Below, piece after piece: positions 56,331 through 64,000 of a stretch of 64,000 bases of DNA (position 1 is its first letter; each line of letters opens with the position of its first letter). Both the position numbers and the translations under genes were made by a program. Source of the DNA: Ciona intestinalis (taxonomy: Eukaryota; Chordata; Ascidiacea; Phlebobranchia; Cionidae); assembly GCF_000224145.3 (NCBI RefSeq), contig NW_004190398.2:32310-96309 (forward strand), read 5' to 3'. A model generated the notes under the pieces. It searched no databases and was not told the origin of the DNA. It saw nothing but the letters and a program-made list of their open reading frames with translations.

Positions 56331-57453
56331 CCGACGGCTTAGTTCCTTCCAGTGACGTGATAACGTATCCCGGAAGACGTATTTCTCCCAATCCCAGCCG
56401 GACGCAGGAATCTGGGCCCGAACCCAGGAAGCTCAAAAGCACTAAAGCATAACGCCTACCGAACATGGTTATTACGAGAGAAAAGACCCAGAAAAAAAAT
56501 ATTTTTAAATAATAAGTTTTCGGGACAACGTTCCTAAGATGTATTAACAAAAAATAATAAGTCCTGATAAATTACATTTTTGCGGTTTTATAACAAAGCA
56601 AGACTATTTAAGTATAGGCAAAATAGTTATAATACCGTAGTCATATTTTAATATCTTATGTCATTTGTAAATTTTTGCCTCGGGTCAGTCATACGGATAG
56701 CGCAGTGTAGGTAATGCCTTTATACTCTCTCGCTTAGGAGATTATACGATAACCTAAGAACGGTACAGAGCTAAGAAACCATAACGCTTGCGGTTAAAGC
56801 TAATCAAAACCGCATATCCGTAAACAAGTTTTTTTTTATGTCTAACTAAGACTTAGATTTAAACTTGTAAAGCTATATGAAAAGAATCGTCGATGACCGC
56901 GATGTATATGTGCACGGGCGATTTTATTTTTAGAGCTCGCCGAATGACCACATGTGTCGCGAAAGAGCCTGATGCTACTGCATAGGATGACGTGATAGTT
57001 TTATTCGGGGAACGGGCAAGTGTCTATTTTTTCTTCGCGAAGTGAGCGTTTTTTCAGTTTTCTTGCCGAGGCGCTTCGCTGGCGTTGCGCGCGCACACCC
57101 ACTCGTAGCGTACGTGCAGCCATTCTTTGGTTACGCGCAAACGTACGGGCACACGCACGTTGCGGGCACAGACGAGACCTGGCGCACTTAAATACGCTCG
57201 CGCTTCAACGAAACATTGTCAAACCAAATCTGCTTACAGTGTCAGCATAGGTAGTAAAAAGAAAGTAGTATGCTGGCTATACAATCGACTATTATTAATG
57301 TATTAATCTAATCTACTAGCTGTCATATATAGATCACGTCTTAATTGATGGAGTGTGACTAAACGAATTTATTTTATCAAAATCAGGTTCAATTTTGGTT
57401 AGATGAAGTCAACTAGGCTGTAGAGTATCCCCACCAAATTAGATTCAGTTGTG

Positions 57454-60269
<2,816 letters not shown>

Positions 60270-63200
60270 ACAATATAATTTAATTGTTTCTTTTAATTTA
60301 TTTCCGTTACATTTTTTCTTGGTATTGTTGACTATCTACTGTGCACTTATCGCTTTCCGCCAAGTCTAAATCCCATAGTTATCCCTCGCTCTTACGTCAA
60401 ACGTTCCAAGTGTACACTATTCTCACAGTGCGTGTGTCTTGTACGTCTGGCAAAAATCAGAAAATAATTTATCTGGCTTTGGCCGATTGAGTGGCACTGG
60501 TAGTTGTGTGTCAGTCGGTCGACAGCCACTTTATCGCACGAAATGTACAATAGATATCAGACGTGTTACAAAACATATACCCCCTTTTTAGCTTCACCCG
60601 TAATATGCAATTTTCCCAAAGTGCCCTTCTAGCAGAAACCGCCTTTAACGTTCCAAATCTGTACAAATAAACCTTCCTTTCACGCTCAATAGGCTTGATG
60701 TATTTTCTATCGCATGCACTCGGTGTATTTAATTTAAACGAGTGCACAAACCGAATATAAGCGAGAGATTTGGTGCCTTTCAATTTTGTTTTCATAAAAT
60801 TATAATTTTTAGCGTATTTTTCTACGTTAATAAAAACAAACGAGTAATTGAATCCGGTTTGGTGAGATTTCAATTCAGTAGAAGCAGCTTAATCTTATAC
60901 CAAGGCAGAAAAGGCAGCTTAGACCACAACGCAACCTTAGGCTACGATGGCGATCGGGTCGAGAGAAAATACAAGCGGCAAAAATTCTCGGCAGATTAAG
61001 TGCACAGCCCAAGCCTCGTAATTGAATAATACACGCGCGACCAACAATATAATCTGAAAATCCATCTATGGGTCTTCGAGTGGCCGCCTTTGAATTGGAT
61101 GTTATTGTAGGACGTGGTACAGGCTTTCGGCAAGCTTAAGTCAGTTGCGGTATCTTCAGCAGCACTTTATTGACGAAAGTTAAGGCCAAAATGCGGCGGT
61201 GTGCTGATCATAAGTTTTGAAATAAAGCGACTTAAAATTGCTGTGAAAATATTCTACGAGAGCGCTGATCCGGAGAGAGTGAGGAAAAAAGTGAAGCAGA
61301 GAGAGAGAGAGCCCAATAAGAGAGAACACATACCCGGTGGGCCTATTACATCATGACCTAAAATATCTGTGAGCTGCACTGACCCCTGACAGGTGAAGAA
61401 CAAAGACACACCACGCGAAAATTTTCATCACCGGTTTGGACTTGGTGCCACAACCGAATCCTCGGCAGCTTGTGCGCTGCTGACAACCGAGATGTGCATA
61501 CTGTACAACCGCATTACCGTCCCGTGAAAGGTACGGAACCTTGTATTAATTAGCAGTCTGAGATAATCATGGCATTGGTCTATTGTTCCAGTTGTCCATC
61601 GTCCTGGATAAGCCAACTACAACGTCGAGTAATCGCCACATCTGAGCCTACTGGTTAAGCCGACCGCGGCCGCGCGCGAGTTTTTTCAATTACTCGGAAA
61701 ATTAAACGCTAAAAATTTGTAATCACTGACTTGCAAACTACTATTATTGCTCCGAAGCTGAGTATAGGCGGTAAAGTAATTGCTGGAGCATGAAGTGCGG
61801 TCGCTAGATATTAAAACCAAGCGAAATAATGAGCGGAAACATTGGTTGAAAATAAGCGCTAACGAAGGGTCACACATAATAATTGCTGCTAAAAACAATG
61901 GGAAAATTAAATATAAAAACTGGGAATACAATTAAGACTATAGCGGTCGGTAAAAGGGTAATAATTTAGTGAAGGGCCTAATCTGATCGTATGAAGCGAC
62001 CAACTTTTCGTTTGGTGTTTTAGGAGGTTTAAACGTTTTAGGATTACACCATGTTCCTGCATTGTCTTTTCGGGTTGCGGTGATTTATACAGTGTCCTAA
62101 TTACAAGATTATGGAGCTGAGTCAGACGATAAGCGATTGACTCATTGTTTTTCTACCGAACGTTTTGCCTGAAACCAAAGTTACCGCTGGGTATAAAAAT
62201 ACTCTCGTTACTTTGCGTGTAACCAGAGCAGCAATTGAAGAATATTCCGCCGTTTCCGGGCAAATTACACGTTTCTTGTCTGCCCTTAATTCCGGCACAT
62301 CCGAATGAAGTGACTGCGGTGCATAAGAGATCATAAAGCGAGCATCAGCCAGCGATTTTAGGGCGAATGTCACGGAGATCGGGGTATCAATGGGAAGTAG
62401 TCGGCTCCATAATCCGCGCGTGCATATTCCGGCGTATTGGAGGCGAAGCCAACCGCAAAATGACGTATGACAAACACCGGTGTCATTTACCATTCGCGCC
62501 TCTCGCTTTTCTGTGCTACGTCATACTCAAAAGAGTGATAATACAGCGGCTACGGCTGAAAAATCAGAGCGTTTTTTCCCTGAAAACACATGTTTCGTTC
62601 GAAACCTCTCGGCCAATAGCAGCGCCCGGCGATGATGTCATATCTATTTCGAAGGCGCGATCGAATCGCGATCGCTCCGCTTGATCGGCGCTGTGGTGAT
62701 GGCAGGCATCTACCGGATACTGGGAACAGATATCTGTCACAGCAACTAATTCGACCAAATCTTTTCTCACGTGTCTAGGTTAAGGTTTTAATTATATTTT
62801 ATAAAAATCAAACAAACGCAAAGCGCAACATTAAAATACTCATCGGAAAATACACTCTGCAACCGTGTTTACGTTACGGAGCATACAACCCCGTCTCCTT
62901 ACTTGATCTAATTCATTACCAATAACCTCATTCAAGTTTGAGAAGGTGCACTGTACAAGCTGTACCACATCGATCAATGTTATACGATGAAGGCATATTT
63001 CTCGCAAACTGCAGATGCGAGTGTTGAAGACACAGGCCTTCAACCTCAGCATTACCGCATTAAGCTACGGGTAAAAACAAACAAGCGTGGTTTTACACAG
63101 CCGATTGCTGCCAGGCGAGCCTTAACACTACATTCACTATTTGTTGCTTAGGTTACATGTACCCCATCAAACTGAAGCATATATGTACAGCGCATAGGCC

Positions 63201-64000
63201 TAAGTTATTACACAAATGCATTAGGCCAGCTTATACACATAAACAATTGGATTAAATAACACATCACATTCCATTTATTTCCAAACAAGCCTACACGTGC
63301 GAAAAGCAATACAATAAACATACAACGCATCTTACTGCGAAAAAGAATTTACCAGCCACAAATGCAGTTACATTACATTTTGTAACAATAACACATTTGA
63401 CCTATCACACAAAATGAGCATTTTTAAATGGGTTTGTGTAGTCTCAAGTAGCCAATGTGTAACGGTTCATAGAAAACAATATTTCCTATTATGTCATAAC
63501 CCGAATCATCATTTTTTGAACAAATTGTTCCGTAAACACAACAACATAAAGGTGCGAGGATTTGGTCACGCAGCATCGTGGAAATCCGAGCCGCTTGATG
63601 ACATCATCAATGAATCTGCCTATGACGTCATACAGGCGCGTGGCATACGGAACGCTGATGTGTAGTAAACTGTACAGCAGTAAACAAATACAGATACGGA
63701 GCGTGGAACTAGTTACAAGAGTTATTTTTGCAAGTATGAGAACACCTGGTATGATTAGAACGGAACATCAGTGGACTGCTGCCAACGTATCCCAACTAGG
63801 CGTTACTACGAAATTAACCTGTAAGCTGATCTGTGGGCCGTCGTGGAGTCATCATTTGAAATTAGCGTTCTCCATTCGCGCAGTACAATAGGATTACGGA
63901 GATCTCGTTTTTTTTTTGTCATTATCACACGAAGCATTAGAGTGGGTGTAAGCTGTTGGGTCTAAACATGACCAAGTCCGGTCTGTGTTTCCGATACGGT
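60270..64000. other. SoxE 3' region and downstream spacer
   Basis: No coding exon supported: the open frames are short, overlap on both strands, and carry no known motif. Features seen are a short (GA)n run near 61300-61312, a CGCGATCG-repeat cluster near 62655-62675, and a TGACGTCA at 63623-63630. Confidence 0.55.
60666..60671 (+). terminator. SoxE: Candidate poly(A) signal for SoxE
   Basis: First AATAAA after the SoxE stop codon, about 400 nt downstream. Motif only. Confidence 0.4.

Larger units (their letters stand above)
41483..57453. other. Gene-poor interval between the NPAS and SoxE 5' ends
   Basis: About 16 kb with no exon I can support. It contains at least eight TAGTAGGG MITEs, a partial SINE (43500-43655), a 14 bp-stem hairpin (44374-44405), CpG-rich patches (about 43920-44200, 46200-46850, 49700-50100, 51050-51350, 51700-52030, 52880-53100, 55800-56450, 56930-57200) and TGACGTCA sites. 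Both flanking genes are developmental regulators transcribed outward, so enhancers are expected here; this is inference. Confidence 0.55.

Noticed and set aside
56013..56342. 109-codon plus-strand open frame upstream of SoxE
   Set aside because: No recognised domain and overlapping antisense frame; more likely regulatory CpG-rich DNA. Transcript data would overturn this.
62122..62493. 123-codon minus-strand open frame downstream of SoxE
   Set aside because: No family resemblance, overlapped by an opposite-strand frame in the same CpG-rich stretch.

Overview
The window looks like a nuclear genome segment from a solitary tunicate of the Ciona type (Ciona intestinalis/robusta is my best guess, from gene content and repeat style; not verified). 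The DNA is AT-rich. Introns are short with GT..AG ends. Two repeat families recur throughout: a ~190 bp hairpin-like MITE whose ends read TAGTAGGGTGGGG, and a tRNA-headed SINE. I could assemble five protein-coding genes exon by exon with consistent reading phase at every junction. A 50-base run of N at 37700-37749 is an assembly gap inside a repeat.

Layout. (1) 173-9376, minus strand: a secreted, modular protein built from tandem copies of one six-exon domain. It runs off the left edge and I do not recognise a named family. (2) 9377-14638: repeat-rich spacer. (3) 14639-25721, plus strand: 19 exons of the eIF4E transporter 4E-T (EIF4ENIF1). (4) 26651-27481, minus strand: single-exon L-aspartate dehydrogenase (ASPDH), convergent with 4E-T and preceded by a splice-acceptor-like sequence 7 nt before its ATG. 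(5) 29102-41387, minus strand: 13 coding exons of a bHLH-PAS factor of the NPAS1/NPAS3 (trachealess) class. (6) 41483-57453: about 16 kb with no convincing gene, holding MITEs, CpG-rich patches and CRE-like palindromes. (7) 57454-60269, plus strand: SoxE (Sox8/9/10) in three exons. (8) 60270-64000: SoxE 3' region and downstream spacer, with no supported gene.

How the genes relate. They do not form an operon and their roles are unrelated: mRNA repression and P-body assembly (4E-T), aspartate/NAD metabolism (ASPDH), and two developmental transcription factors. The two regulators share the gene-poor interval between their 5' ends, so control elements for either could lie there. The most unusual observations are the exon-by-exon tandem duplication in the left-hand gene, a nonautonomous element with piggyBac-like features carrying three identical ACGTATATATACGT palindromes, several transposons inserted within about 20 bp of splice sites, and the intronless ASPDH with a possible trans-splice acceptor.
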